Of a stretch of 64,000 nt of DNA, positions 13,301-26,035 are shown piece by piece (position 1 is the first letter of the stretch; each line of letters opens with the position of its first letter). The notes below the pieces were generated by a model. That model made no database searches and had not been told where the DNA came from. It was given only the letters and a program-made list of their open reading frames with translations. Source of the stretch: Chrysemys picta bellii (lineage: Eukaryota; Chordata; Testudines; Emydidae). The DNA lies in contig NC_088792.1 of assembly GCF_011386835.1 (NCBI RefSeq), positions 66,961,287 to 67,025,286 on the forward strand. The letters run 5' to 3'. The position numbers and the translations under genes are program-made.

Positions 13301-15092
13301 TTACTGTTAGTTACTACAGGCTAACAGGAAACTGGATGGCTATACTTTACCTTCTGCACAAAACACGTACTCAAAATAAACTCAAAACATGTTGAAGAGA
13401 ATTCACTGATACAAAAGACTTTTCAAAACAGAAACACAACTGAACACATATTGGTTTGCAGACAGATTTAGGCTTTGTCTGCCTGAGGTTTTTTGCATTG
13501 GTGTAAGCCTGCCCTGCTTTGAAGTACTGGTGCAAATCTTTTTTTTAATACCGGCACAGAACATTTACACTAAAGGTTTACATTGGATAGCTACATCAGT
13601 GCTAAATAGATAACTGTGTATTGTAAACCCATATTAGGACGTAATGCATGAGACTGCAAAAACAGCCTTCCTTCCACTATTTTGTTGACTTTTATGTGAA
13701 CTCAGTAGTTGTAAGATTATTACTAATTATCTCCACTATGTTATATTATTAGAATGACTATGAATATTTAAAACAAGACACTAGGCCACCAAAGCATTAA
13801 GCTATGGACTCTGATGATGTCAAACCACAAAATCGAAGCTAGAAGAATTTATAAAAAGTGGTACACCATCAAATTGGCCCTGGGTATGACTGTAAACTGC
13901 ATCTGACTGGAAGGCCTGGTGGCAACATGGTGGGGCTAGTCGTGGCGGTGTAGCTCCTATAAAATACCACAATGTTGCAACCTTCAGAGTAAGGCGAATA
14001 TAGGGCACCTCAAAACCACTGCCTTGTGGATATTCCATGTTTGAAGTAAGACTCAGGGATCTCACCCTGACAGAAATGCGCCTTCGTTGAGGCTTTAGGC
14101 AGTAAGCAGCAGCTCTAATCTAAACTGATGAAACTGAATGTAATAAATTCTCATTTTGCAAATTTACAAAGGCTGGTTATTTGAATTACTACTAGAATGC
14201 AGTCAAGGTAAGTTGTCTGACAGTTCTGTCTTGAAAGACAATTCAAGTGATTTAACAGTCAATATTAATAACAATAAGACTCATTTGTTTGCATTCTCAC
14301 AACTTGGTCATGAGTTCCAATCATGCAGTAGGGCATGAGTTCATATCCACTACAATCACTGGCAGAGATAACAGAGAGGCTTTTAACCATTAGAAGTTTT
14401 GCTATTGGAAACTAAGTATGTATAAATTTGCTAAAAAGATAATTATCTACATTTGCTGGAGGAAACAGCAGACTTGTTTAGAGTGGTAAAGTGAGCAATA
14501 ACTACTGCAGAAATAATGAGATGAAACTGTGTAAACAAAATTTATGCAAGATATTCAAGAAAAATGAGTCAACAGCAAAGCAAATGAGAGTCTAGAATAG
14601 CATTCCAAAGGAAGTTCCCTCAGCAGAGACATTCAAAATTAGGCATGTAAAACACTCAAGAAATAATCAGCCCACACATGGAGGAGAGGTGGATTACATG
14701 ACCTAATAATGGTTCCCTCACCCCTGAGCCAACTCCATAAGGGTCCAATCCAATACTCACTTGAGTAGACCTTAAAATCACACAAGTAGTCCCATCAAAG
14801 TCAATGGAACTACTCACCCCTAAGCAAGGGTTGCATGATCAAGTCCTAACATTTTAAATGCAATTATTCTAGTGAGATACTAAACCCAGGTCCTTACATC
14901 GCTAATGTCTATCTAGATGAAAATCAAAGATTTTATTTTTCTTTCCTAAAAGAGGGGAATGACTCAATAGCCTGACCCTCAGAGATGCTGAGTGCCCACA
15001 CCTCCCATGGAAACCTTGGTTTATCAGTACATAACTGTGTGTAAAATAGCTGTCACACTTAAATAGTTAAAGTATTGCCAGCATCTAATTTA
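7371..15092. other. Long repeat-poor intronic stretch
   Basis: Nearly 8 kb without a convincing young transposon or gene. It is AT-rich with many short spurious frames. The subregion around 11.76-12.68 kb holds TAAT-type sequences and two perfect octamers (ATGCAAAT at 12,555, ATTTGCAT at 12,626) and could be conserved regulatory DNA (inference only). Confidence 0.4.
10399..10424. repeat. (GT)n microsatellite followed by G run
   Basis: A simple TG dinucleotide run that passes into seven Gs near 10,418-10,424. Confidence 0.85.
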
Positions 15093-15097
15093 TTAAT

Positions 15098-15889
15098 TGT
15101 AGTGGGGCAGCTGCCCCGCTCCCTGAGGGTGTGGGCTGCAGCAGGCTAGTACACCTGCGCAGCCAGGCAGCCAATTAGAGAAGGGCTTATCGGGAGCCAA
15201 TCAGGGCCAAGCTCAGCCATATAAAAAGGCTGCTCAGGGAGAGGAGAGTCAGTCTGTCCCAGGCCTTTGAGAGGGGAAAGTCTGTCTGTTGAGCTGGGAG
15301 GCTAGCACCTGGACTGTGCAGTGCTGGCTAGGCTTGGGGAGCAGAAGGGAGCTGTAGCCTGCCAGGCTGCAGGCCCTGAAGGGAAGGTCCTAATGGGTGC
15401 AAGGGGCTGTAGGGGAAGCGGCCCTTGGAAGCGGACAGACGAGGGGAGAGAAGGAAGACAGTGAGGCTGCCACCAGAGTGTCTGTGGGCTGGGACCCAGA
15501 GTAGAGGGCGGGACTGGGTTGCCCCTTATCCCCCCTTGCAGTACACCTAGCCATCGACCGTAGGGAGCGGCCATCATAGACTACGCCAGATCCCTGACAA
15601 GAGGGATTAGACTTTGGGGGTGTGATTGGAAATGGTGGCTAGGGTGTAGGAAGACTGCTGATCAACCCCCCCCCCCCTCCCCCGGAAAGGGGTGTGGATG
15701 GACTGAGGGGCACTGCCAGAGGGCAGTAGTCCAGAAGAGGATGCTGCAAGCTGGTGAGCGACGCCAGATGCCAACCAAGGGTGAGACAATAGGTGGGACA
15801 CCACCAGGCGAGGGTGCTCCACTGGACTGAGCTAATTCCTGGAGGTAACCAGCAGGAGGTGCTGGGTGGTGAGTCCCAACCTTGTCACA
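15098..15889 (+). mobile_element. Solo LTR, 792 bp, with perfect 5-bp target duplication
   Basis: It starts TGTAGTGGGG and ends TTGTCACA, so it has TG...CA termini. It is flanked on both sides by TTAAT (15,093-15,097 and 15,890-15,894). Promoter-like signals lie at the expected place for sense transcription on the plus strand: CCAAT boxes near 15,171 and 15,197 and a TATA box (TATAAAAA) at 15,220-15,227. There is no internal coding sequence, so it is a solo LTR left by recombination. A 5-bp duplication fits Ty3/gypsy and some ERVs. The gypsy assignment is tentative. Confidence 0.85.
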
Positions 15890-15894
15890 TTAAT

Positions 15895-17599
15895 GTAAAG
15901 CAGTTTGATTTTCCTTTCATACTTTGCATTTTCTCTAGTGATCAAAGTGGCCAGCACATACTCATAACATATTAGCATTTTTCCACTTTATTCCCCTACA
16001 ACATGAGTTAGCAAGGAGGCAAAGTTAAATTGACATGGTTTCTGAAGGGCTGCTCACATTTTAGAGATCAGGGCTTATCAGTTAAACTTTGCTGCTCTGC
16101 TTCCAGATGTGACAGTAAGGAATACAGCAAAATCAGTAAGCTGGGCACTAGAAAGGAAAAAGAAACAGGAGAAAGCAACAAAAGACAGGAGGGAAGGGGA
16201 AACACCAAATAAAAGTCCAAAAAGAAGTAAATGCGAAAAAGAGTCTAAAAAAGCAAGACAAGACAAAGGTGAGAATGTTACAGGAAAAAAAATGCAGAGA
16301 GGAGGAGAGAAAGATAGACATGGGAGGTGGAGACAAAGAAAAAGTAAAATAATAAATGGTGGGTCATAACTATTACTGAGAATTATGGAGGAGACTGGAC
16401 TTCGCATGCCAGTAACCATGGCTAACACAGAATCAAATTGTTCACTCCTGTTAATTACTCTAACAAGCTTTGAAATACCTGCATTATATTTAAAACATCT
16501 CTCACTGCATCTTCCCAGATATGACAATACCCTGTCCTACAATTCCTGGGGAAACATTTCTTCCAGTCTTTGGATGTTTAATGTAATTTATGTGATAAGT
16601 GCTTTGGGTGGAGGAGGGTGTAAATAAACAAACAACTACAAAAAGTGTATTTAAAGTGATGAGCTGTTCATGAATGGCCTGATGCTCTAAAGAATATTGC
16701 TCTGCACTGCAGGGTGGAAGATTAAGGGGAAATTGACACTCATGGTTCCTGTCTCCCTACGGAGACAGACTAGAAAATTATCACAAGTTGCATGCATGGC
16801 AGTGTCGAGCGGTATAAGTAGGCCACAGGCCAGACCACAAGTATGGTTTTGATTTATGGAAACATCAGTAAGTTCACATGTATACAGCCTGTAATTTTGC
16901 CACAGTTCTTTCACATGAGGAGTTTTCAGTGGATATTTTGAATCTGATTCTAAAAGAAATGACTGAAGGCTTAGGTAAACTTTAATTACTTTGATATCAA
17001 GCAAACAAACATGAAAAACCTGTCTCCGGAAGTTCTTATGCCTGTGATTATTTTAAGTGGTATGGTGGACAACTACCCTGGCAGCTGCAAAAAGCCATAT
17101 GACCCACAGCCTCACTCCTTTTCTCTGAAAGATGCAGGAAAGGTAAATGGACTGTGGATATGGCAAGTGATACTCCTTAGGAGACTCCCTGCTCTCCAGC
17201 ACATACCTAGCAACTTAAAAGCAAAATTGTATTTAGATATCTTGCAACTCTGTATGTATACAAATACAACAGCCCATTTTACTACAAAGTTTAATGAGTT
17301 ACTAAATTTAAATGACAAACATGATTTTAAAGCCCACCTACACAAACCCCATGCACTTGAATATCTGGGAAACAAATTTAGGTGTTATTTTAAAGAACAA
17401 GGGGAAGATGTGATAGAGTGCAAAAACAACGTTAAAGTAACAGTCCTTTTAAAATATTTAACCATTAGAGAAGAGTATGATTTGCAATTAAGCCTTTAAA
17501 AACACATTAGATAGAACAAAAGCTAGCTACGGTATATTAACAGAGAGAGAAAAGGCTGGTCAACTAAAAGCAGAAAATGTAGCTTGTGTCTATAGCACC
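15895..17599. other. Intronic sequence with a purine-rich block
   Basis: The plus strand from about 16,140 to 16,360 is overwhelmingly A and G. The rest, including a 162-codon frame at 17,011-17,499, shows no recognisable protein. Confidence 0.5.
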
Positions 17600-18113
17600 C
17601 ACTAGCTCAGGGGTGGGCAAATTACGGTGGCATCCGGCCCTTCAGATGTTTTAATCTGGACCTTGAGCTCCTGCCGAGGAGTGGGATCTGGGGCTTGCCC
17701 TGCTCCACACATGCCGTGGCTCCGCAAGGCTCCCAGAAGCAGCAGCATGTCCCTCCTCTGGATCCAACGTATAGGGGCAGCCAAGGGGTTCTGCACGCTG
17801 TCCTTGCTGCAAACTCCACCCCCCATTGGCCAGGAACTGCGGCCAATGGGAGCTGAAGGGGCGGAACCTGCAGACCAGGCCATGGGCAGAGGCACCTGGC
17901 ATAGGAACCAGAGAGGGAGACATGCCGCTGCTTCCAGGAGCTACTTGAGGTAAGCACCAACCGGAGCCTGCACCCCGGGCCCCCTGCTGTGCCCCAAACC
18001 CCCTGCCCCAGCCCAGATCCCCCTCCCATCCTCCAAACCCCTCGGTCCCAGCCCAGAACACCCTCCTGCACCCCCAACCCCTCATCCCCAGCCCCACCCC
18101 AGAGCTCGCACAA

Positions 18114-20495
18114 CCATAGAATCATAGAATATCAGAGTTGGAAGGGACCTCAAGAGGTCATCTAGTCCAACCCCCTGCTCAAAGCAGGACCAATTCCCAG
18201 CTAAATCATCCCAGCCAGGGCTTTGTCAAGCCGGGCCTTAAAAACCTCCAAGGAAGGAGACTCCACCACCTCCCTAGGTAACGCATTCCAGTGTTTCACC
18301 ACCCTCCTAGTGAAATAGTTTTTCCTGATATCCAACCTGGACCTCCCCCACTGCAACTTGAGACCATTGCTCCTTGTTCTGTCATCTGCCACCACTGAGA
18401 ACAGCCGAGCTCCATCCTCTTTGGAACCCCCCTTCAGGTAGTTGAAGGCTGCTATCAAATCCCCCCTCATTCTTCTCTTCTGGAGACTAAACAATCCCAG
18501 TTCCCTCAGCCTCTCCTCATAAGTCATGTGCTCCAGACCCCTAATCATTTTTGTTGCCCTCCGCTGGACTCTTTCCAATTTTTCCACATCCTTCTTGTAG
18601 TGTGGGGCCCAAAACTGGACACAGTATTCCAGATGAGGCCTCACCAATGCCGAATAAAGGGGAACGATCACGTCCCTCGATCTGCTGGCAATGCCCCTAC
18701 TTATACAGCCCAAAATGCCGTTAGCCTTCTTGGCAACAAGAGCACACTGTTGACTCATATCCAGCTTCTCGTCCACTGTGACCCCTAGGTCCTTTTCTGC
18801 AGAACTGCTACCTAGCCATTCGGTCCCTAGTCTGTAGCAGTGCATGGGATTCTTCCGTCCTAAGTGCAGGACTCTGCACTTGTCCTTGTTGAACCTCATC
18901 AGGTTTTTTTCGGCCCAATCCTCTAATTTGTCTAGGTCCCTCTGTATCTGATCCCTACCCTCTAGTGTATCTACCACGCCTCCTAGTTTAGTGTCATCTG
19001 CAAACTTGCTGAGAGTGCAGTCCACACCATCCTCCAGATCATTAATAAAGATATTAAACAAAACCGGCCCCAGGACCGACCCTTGGGGCACTCCGCTTGA
19101 AACCGGCTGCCAACTAGACATGGAGCCATTGATCACTACCCGTTGAGCCCGACGATCTAGCCAGCTTTCTATCCACCTTACAGTCCATTCATCCAGCCCA
19201 TACTTCTTTAACTTGGCGGCAAGAATACTGTGGGAGACCGTATCAAAAGCTTTGCTAAAGTCAAGGAATAACACATCCACTGCTTTCCCCTCATCCACAG
19301 AGCCAGTTATCTCATCATAGAAAGCAATTAGGTTAGTCAGGCAGGACTTCCCCTTCGTGAATCCATGCTGACTGTTCCTGATCACTTTCCTCTCCTCTAA
19401 ATGTTTCATAATTGATTCCTTGAGGACCTGCTCCATGATTTTTCCAGGGACTGAGGTGAGGCTGACTGGCCTGTAGTTCCCCGGATCCTCCTCCTTCCCT
19501 TTTTTAAAGATGGGCACTACATTAGCCTTTTTCCAGTCATCTGGGACCTCCCCTGATCGCCATGAGTTTTCAAAAATAATGGCTAATGGCTCTGCAATCT
19601 CACCCGCCAATTCGTTTAGCACCCTCGGATGCAGCGCATCCGGCCCCATGGACTTGTGCACGTCTAGTTTTTCTAAATAGTCCCGAACCACTTCTTTCTC
19701 CACAGAGGGTTGGTCACCTTCTCCCCATGCTGTACTGCCCAGTGCAGCAATCTGGGAGCTGACCTTGTGCGTGAAGACAGAGGCAAAAAAATCATTGAGT
19801 ACATTAGCTTTTTCCACATCCTCGGTCACTAGGTTGCCTCCCTCATTCAGTAAGGGGCCCACACTTTCCTTGATTTTCTTCTTGTTGCTAACATACCTGA
19901 AGAAACCCTTCTTGTTACTCTTAACATCTCTTGCTAACTGCAACTCCAAGTGTGATTTGGCCTTCCTGATTTCACTCCTGCACGCCTGAGCAATATTTTT
20001 ATACTCCTCCCTGGTCATTTGTCCAATCTTCCACTTCTTGTAAGCTTCTTTTTTGCGTTTAAGATCAGCAAGGATTTCACTGTTTAGCCAAGCTGGTCGC
20101 CTGCCATATTTACTATTCTTTCTACACATCGGGATGGTTTGTTCCTGCAACCTCAATAAGGATTCTTTAAAATACAGCCAGCTCTCCTGGACCCCTTTGC
20201 CCTTCATGTTATTCTCCCTGGGGATCCTGCCCATCTGTTCCCTGAGGGAGTCAAAGTCTGCTTTTCTGAAGTCCAGGGTCCGTATTCTGCTGCTCTCCTT
20301 TCTTCCTTGTGTCAGGATCCTGAACTCGACCATCTCATGGTCACTGCCTCCCAGGTTCCCATCCACTTTTGCTTCCCCTACTCGTTCTTCCCTGTTTGTG
20401 AGTAGCAGGTCAAGAAAAGCTTTGCCCCTAGTTGGTTCCTCCAGCACTTGCACCAGGAAATTGTCCCCTACACTATCCAAAAATGGTGGGGAGCC
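18114..20495 (-). mobile_element. Young 5'-truncated CR1 LINE
   Basis: Read on the minus strand, it begins inside the endonuclease region (about 20,495), runs through the whole reverse transcriptase, and ends in the CR1 3' UTR with the terminal repeats ATTCTATGATTCTATGG (complement of 18,114-18,130). It lies inside the hAT element 17,608-20,711. No target duplication was identified, as is common for CR1. Confidence 0.95.
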
Positions 20496-20516
20496 TTCCA
20501 CCCCACTGCACCCCAA
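18201..20516 (-). CDS. CR1 ORF2 (endonuclease C-terminus and reverse transcriptase), 771 codons
   Basis: This is the replication protein of a CR1 non-LTR retrotransposon, which nicks DNA and reverse-transcribes its own RNA at the target site. The residual APE-type endonuclease keeps its last motif, SDH at residues 58-60. Reverse transcriptase motifs follow in order: NYRPVSL near 348-354, motif A LDFSKAFD (about 418-425), motif B GVPQGS (475-480) and the catalytic FADD (505-508). The CR1 C-terminal region ends ALAGMI. There is no internal stop or frameshift, so the copy is recent. The N-terminal endonuclease catalytic half is missing, and the first roughly eight residues are read from hAT sequence, so the ATG is fortuitous. 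Not expected to be mobile on its own. Confidence 0.9.
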   Translation of the reverse strand: MGCSGVEGSPPFLDSVGDNFLVQVLEEPTRGKAFLDLLLTNREERVGEAKVDGNLGGSDHEMVEFRILTQGRKESSRIRTLDFRKADFDSLREQMGRIPRENNMKGKGVQESWLYFKESLLRLQEQTIPMCRKNSKYGRRPAWLNSEILADLKRKKEAYKKWKIGQMTREEYKNIAQACRSEIRKAKSHLELQLARDVKSNKKGFFRYVSNKKKIKESVGPLLNEGGNLVTEDVEKANVLNDFFASVFTHKVSSQIAALGSTAWGEGDQPSVEKEVVRDYLEKLDVHKSMGPDALHPRVLNELAGEIAEPLAIIFENSWRSGEVPDDWKKANVVPIFKKGKEEDPGNYRPVSLTSVPGKIMEQVLKESIMKHLEERKVIRNSQHGFTKGKSCLTNLIAFYDEITGSVDEGKAVDVLFLDFSKAFDTVSHSILAAKLKKYGLDEWTVRWIESWLDRRAQRVVINGSMSSWQPVSSGVPQGSVLGPVLFNIFINDLEDGVDCTLSKFADDTKLGGVVDTLEGRDQIQRDLDKLEDWAEKNLMRFNKDKCRVLHLGRKNPMHCYRLGTEWLGSSSAEKDLGVTVDEKLDMSQQCALVAKKANGILGCISRGIASRSRDVIVPLYSALVRPHLEYCVQFWAPHYKKDVEKLERVQRRATKMIRGLEHMTYEERLRELGLFSLQKRRMRGDLIAAFNYLKGGSKEDGARLFSVVADDRTRSNGLKLQWGRSRLDIRKNYFTRRVVKHWNALPREVVESPSLEVFKARLDKALAGMI

Positions 20517-20719
20517 CCCTCAGCACTAGCCCGGAGCTCCCTCCCATACCCTGAATTCCCCATTTCTGGCCCCACCCCAGAGCCCGCACCCCCAGCCAGA
20601 GCCTTCACCCCCTCCTGCAACCCAACCCCCAATTTCATCAGCATTCATAGCCTGCCATACAATTTCCATACCCAGATGTGGCCCTTGGGCCAAAAAGTTT
20701 GCCCACCCCTGCACTAGCT

Positions 20720-23569
20720 AGATGGAGGTCGTCAACTGACTCCTCTCCTATTTCCTGTATTAGTGCATTGCTGCCTTTGCATTAAGCAAGCTGCCGGATA
20801 GAGGTTTTATTAACTGCAGAAAGGAACACTCTTTTTACCACTGTCCCTCATCCCACCCCCACTGCTGCTTCATTTTCTACATGAATTACCTTACACTGTT
20901 GGGGAGGGTGTTGGGTGGTGAATCTGCACTCTGCCAGGCTGATCTGGAAACCAAATATTTTTGTTGTCCAATACAGAGTCCGCCTCAGCCAAGGGCCAAC
21001 AAGAGGAATTCCTGTTCCTCTTCTGTAGGCAGGCTGTATGTCACTCCCACCACTGCATCACCACCTTCAAGCCTTCCAACTTCAGTGACCATGCACTACC
21101 ATCTGCTAGTCTGCACAGCACTAGAGTTGTAATATCTGTATTGTTCTGCAGCCGCTTGTACTTGTCATCTCCTCAGAATCCTGCTTCTTGCCAATATTTG
21201 ACCATTTTGAAGCATCAGACATATCTCACAGCTAGTGAGAATATTACTAGTCAGAATAATAAAGCTAATACAGAACCACCATTTAGCTCTAGAGTTGTAA
21301 CCAGAACAGTTTATTGTTATGCCGGGTGTTAGGCAATTGCAGCATCTCTTTGAAGCTGGTGGGTGCGATAACTGGGAAAAATCACAACCGAGGTTTAGAC
21401 TGCATGCAAGTCTGGGCAACAGCTGGGCCATGAGATCCAAAGAGTTTCCCAGGGGGTCTTAATAACAAACACTGGGGGGGAAATCTATTTGACGCAGGAG
21501 AGAGGAGCAGCAGAAACACCAAAGAAGTTACACAGAAGGCAGCAAGGAAGCACCCATGACAGCCAGAGGAATACTTGTAGTAGGATCCTGCGAAAGAGCT
21601 AAGAGGGAGATTTTGAGTAGAGTACTATGTGGAAAGAGGCTTGGAACTGTGAGCAAAGAAAGTCTCTCCTACTGTGTTCAGGGAAACAGGATTTTATGTA
21701 CTGTCTTTTAAAACAAATACCCAGGATTGCATCAAAGAAATACTTGACTCCACCATCAATTTCTCTTTCTAACAAACAACCTGCAGGACCCTAAGTATCA
21801 GCTAACTGCTAAGGTAAACAAAGGTAACTATATTAAAATAAGAGAGAGGCAGTTTCAAAAAAAGACCATATAAACCTGACCAACATTTGCTGAAATAACA
21901 GCCCTAACCAGACAAATCTGTGGCTAAATGAAAAAAGAAAGAGGTGCATGCATGAAAACTAAGAAGATACACAAAAACAGAAAGCTCTACAGGCAGGCAG
22001 ATATATATGTATGTAGCAAATTAATAAAATGAAGTCCTTAAACTCTTAATAATCCTTCGGCTCAAAAGCAGTCTTGCAGCCACTGCTCTGAAATTAAAGT
22101 TTGTAGACACAAAGTTTGGAAGCTAAACACTTGGCAGCTGGTGTAAATATTTATGGTTCACCTCACCTGCCCACGTATTTTGACAGTTTAAAATGTTCTC
22201 CTTCCTAACCAATTGAGCAGAAACAGCTGCCAAAGCCGCAGTGGCAAGACTTGTACAGTACAGAAAGAAAACTGACAATGCTGTGGGAAGAGGAATGATA
22301 TTACTGCAAAGATCCCTACCAGAAAACCAGAAGTGAAATGTTACTGCTAAGCAGCATTTACTTTTATTTGGTTTCATAGGAGAGAGTCTACCTTGATGCC
22401 CATACTTACTTGTCCCTACTCAAAAAGCTCAAGTAAACCAGACTTTGGGCAGGGAACCAAGAAAAAAACTGGAGGTACATGTGCAGGGAGAGGAAGGGAA
22501 TAGCCATGAGTCTACAGCACAGTATCTTTATGTACAACGTTCCAGCTACATGGTGGTCGTCTCCCTCTACTCCTGTGCAGGAATGTGAGGCCAGTGGATC
22601 CATAAAAGACACAAACCAATAGACCTCCCACAGCCAGTTTATAAAGATCTATTCTAGATGGGTGCAAAACCCGCTTTGGCCCATGCAGGGAATAGAGTGT
22701 TCACTCTGCCCATATCCCCTCACTCCCACAAAGGGGAATCACAGTGCCCACGTGGTACAAAAGGGCCGGTGCAGGTTTCCTGCACTTTGTTAACTTTCTC
22801 TGCACTTAATAATCTTCCTCAGTGGTAAACTGAGCTAGGGAATCCTTGTAACAGCTATTGAGGCAAGATATTGCCAAGCATTAACACTCATACTCAACCA
22901 TCAGTTTAACTATATCCCATGGCTAAACCAACAGTTATTCTGCTTTAATGTTAAAGTATTTATTTTGTACTCAGAAATTACTTAACGATTTCCTTCCTTC
23001 TCCCACCTACAATACTGGATTAACTCTTTTCACCCATCCATGGCAGAAATAGTGATGTTTTCATTTCAAAGCTGAAATGATGATTCTCCAGCTACAGCCA
23101 CCCAGAATACATATTTGTATCAGCTGCACACAACATTTGTATTAGGCGCAAAATGCCAAAATAGGGGGTGGAGGGTGCTGCCCAAAAAAGGGTGATGTTG
23201 CTTTAAAAGAAAAAACCTATTACTTTATTCTACACCTTCCCATCCAGATTCCTGCTGAAGTGAGGCAATGTCTGATTCAAAAGATATTCCACCTCTGAGA
23301 TTGAAGTACCAGGTGCACAAAAACTACTCCAAGTATAAAGAGTCATAAGGGTTGACGAGTGTGAATGGCATAATAGGCAACTGCAAACATAAAAGAGCCA
23401 AACCAAACATACTAATATTGGGACATTATCTCCCACAAGGAGGTCTATCAGTCCGCCCTCCTCTCCCCCCCACCCCCAGAGTAGTTGGGCTTCATGTGAT
23501 AAGCAAGATAAGAAACTAACATTCCTAGGTCTTATTCCAAACACGGGAAAAGACAGTTACCTTTCCTGT
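20720..23569. other. Intronic sequence, nothing recognised
   Basis: No gene or clear element. Short open frames on both strands lack protein-like features. Confidence 0.45.
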
Positions 23570-23978
23570 TACTGGTGTTCTTCGAGATGTGTTGCTCATG
23601 TCTATTCCACAATAGGTGTGCATGCTTGCCACGTGCACCGGTGAAGTTTTCCCCTAGCGATACCCATAGGGGAGCACCCTAGCGACCCCTGGATTGGAGC
23701 CTCCATGGCATGGTATAAGGGGCGCTGTACACTCCCCCACCCTCAGTTCCTTCTTGCCAGACAACTCTGACAGAGGGGAAGGCGGGAGGGATGTAGAATA
23801 GACATGAGCAACACATCTCGAACACCAGTTAACAGAAAAGTTAACTTTTCTTCTTCGAGTGGTTGCTCATGTGTATTCCACAATAGGTTATTCCAAGCTA
23901 TATTTGTTGGAGGTGGGAAGGAATTCACAAGCTCTCGGGACGGAGGACAGCCCTGCCGAACCCGGCATCTTCCCTGGT

Positions 23979-24302
23979 CTAAGAGAGAATCACATAATGC
24001 GAGGTGAATGTGTGAACTGAAGACCACGTGGCAGCCCTACAAATGTCCTGAATGGGGACGTGGGCCAAAAAGGCAGCCGATGAGGCCTGCACCCGAGTCG
24101 AGTGCGCCTTCACAATTAGTGGCGGAGGGATTCCCACCAGGTCATAACAGGTACGGATGCACAAAGTGATCCAGTTGGAAAGCTGCTGGGTGGAGATCGG
24201 CCGACCTTTCATGCACTCGGCCGAGGCGATTGAACAGTTGAGAGGACTTTCTGAACAGCTTAGTCTGCTCCAGGTAAAAAGGCTCCTGGAGGGAGTCCTC
24301 AA
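23979..24302 (-). pseudogene. DIRS tyrosine recombinase C-terminal remnant
   Basis: Tyrosine recombinases of DIRS elements integrate the circular DNA intermediate. The frame shows the family's C-terminal catalytic signature: HSTR at residues 67-70 (the H-x-x-R box), then CRAATWSS (88-95), HTFTSHY (97-103) with the nucleophilic tyrosine at 103. The N-terminal part, including the first catalytic arginine, cannot be identified, and the frame is open only about 107 codons. The copy is incomplete. Confidence 0.75.
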
Positions 24303-24940
24303 ACTTGGGCAGGGGCCCTACAGATTGAACTCATACCAACCCAGGAGAGCCTGGTGGTTTTGCCACCCGTAACTGGAAGCTCGAGGACGAATAAATTTTT
24401 CTTCTAAATGAGTCCAGACTCCTTGAATCTTTATTTTTTGGGGTAGGGGCTACTTGGCCCTGCCGTTCTTGTGGTTGACTGACTTGACCACCAGGAAGTT
24501 AGGAGCAGGGTGGGTATATAAGTATTCATGCCCCTTGGCGGGTTCTGCTCTCAGAGATGGGGGGCCAATGAGGCTGGGGTTTGCCACAGGGCATTTGAAA
24601 TTTTTGCCACCCCTTCGTGGAGAGGCAAGGCTGCCCTGCCAGATGCCGAGGAGAACAGTACATTAAACAGGGAGTCAAAAGGCTCCTCCATCTCTTCTGC
24701 TTGGAGGTGGAGGCTTGATGCCACCCTTTTTAAGAGTTCTTGGTGGGCCCTAAAGTCCTCCTGCAGGACGGAGGGAAGAAGGGCTGTAATCGCCTCATCC
24801 AGGGAGGGTGAGGAGGCCAGCGTGGTACTTTGTGTCCACCGCCTGGTCGGTCTCCGGGCACAGTGCCAAGGAAGTGCATCCCACTGATTCCTTCCTCTGA
24901 GGTCTGGAGAGGGAGGCCAATGGTTCTTCTGAGGCTCCGG

Positions 24941-26035
24941 TCACCGAGCGAGCCCCCACTGGTACCATTGGGCCAGCCACAGAGCCCAGCGCCACTGCAC
25001 CTGCTGTGGCACCAGCAGAGCCGGCTGTTCGGCCTGGCCCATCAATGGATGGCTACGAAGGAAGGCTGGGCTGACATACAACCTCTGCTGTCCCTGGACC
25101 AGGAGAATTGGTAGGCATCGTTCCTGGCACTGCCACAGGACTGCAATCCCGACATGGAGGACCGGTACCATTGGTAACAGCTGCTCCACAATCGGCTCCA
25201 GCGGGTGGACCTGCGATGGCAAGACGCCGGTGATCGACACCTGGGGCTGCGAAGGCGGGGTCCTGGAGCGGGAACGACGTAGACGTTCGTGCCGGGACTG
25301 GCTGCGATAGCCCCTCTGAGATGAGGACCTTTGGTGTTGTCTGCATTGGTCCCGTCGGTGTTCGCTCCTCGAGATGGAACCCAACCAGACAGCCTGGTGG
25401 GCGTCGAGGGCGATCCACGTGGACTTTGCTCTGAACGGTCACTGGGCGGCGAACGGCGTCAGGAACATTCCCTTGACCGAGACCGGTACCGAGCTGGGGG
25501 TGATTGCAGAGATCCCAGCGGTGGCTTGCCTCTGGAGTGCGGGACCGACATCGGCAGTGCTCCTGGTACCGGCATGGACGTAACATCCCGGACCGCCTGC
25601 AGGGCCTCCAGTGTGAAGGGTATCTGGACATCCGGGGAGGCATGCTCCAAATGGGCCAGTCTAATCCGCTCGGCTTGAGTTAGAGGCTGGTGGGGATTGA
25701 GGACTGCCCAACATGGGCCTAGCCTATGTCCTAGGCTTACTCCGGTGCCACAGTGAAGGCCTCTTCCTTGCCTTCTTTGCGTGCCCTGTGGATGGGGAGC
25801 GGTGCCGACTAGTCGATGGCGCCGAAGGGTTGCCACGCACAGACACCGCAGTGCCTGGTGCAGACTTGGAGCGGCGCACCAGAGCTGGGGTCAGTGCCAA
25901 CTCCATCAGAATAGCCTGGAGCCTAATGTACCTTTCTCTCTTGGTCCGAGGCTTAAACGACTTGCAAATCTTGCAGCGATCGCTGAGATGGGTTTCCCCC
26001 AAACAGCATAAACAGTCCATATGCAGATCACTCAC
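24941..26035 (-). pseudogene. DIRS-like gag remnant
   Basis: The first part (frame 26,035-25,724) has a zinc-knuckle-like array C8-x2-C11-x4-H16-x4-C21-x2-C24, followed by a basic stretch. That is the arrangement of a nucleic-acid-binding gag-like protein. Later frames (25,836-25,459, 25,643-25,053, 25,384-24,941) are rich in Arg/Ser/Pro and overlap in different phases, so the gene is frameshifted. Role by family: particle protein of the DIRS element. Assignment is by motif and by its position next to a recombinase remnant. Confidence 0.6.

Larger units (their letters stand above)
17608..20711. mobile_element. hAT-type element split by a nested CR1
   Basis: Terminal inverted repeats CAGGGGTGGGCAAA (left) and TTTGCCCACCCCTG (right) are flanked by a perfect 8-bp duplication CACTAGCT (17,600-17,607 and 20,712-20,719), the hAT hallmark. 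The hAT part is only about 0.7 kb (17,608-18,113 and about 20,496-20,711), is GC-rich and encodes no transposase. It shares the CCAATGGGAGCTG motif with the hAT element at 2.9-3.8 kb. The middle is a CR1 insertion, so the hAT element arrived first. Confidence 0.9.

Noticed and set aside
13470..13620. Possible Harbinger-type end (AGGCTTTGTCTGCCTGAGG)
   Set aside because: Only one end resembles the 54,279 element. No matching right terminus or duplication was found.
17011..17499. 162-codon plus-strand frame
   Set aside because: No recognisable domain, AT-rich codon use, and no support as an exon. Considered a chance frame.
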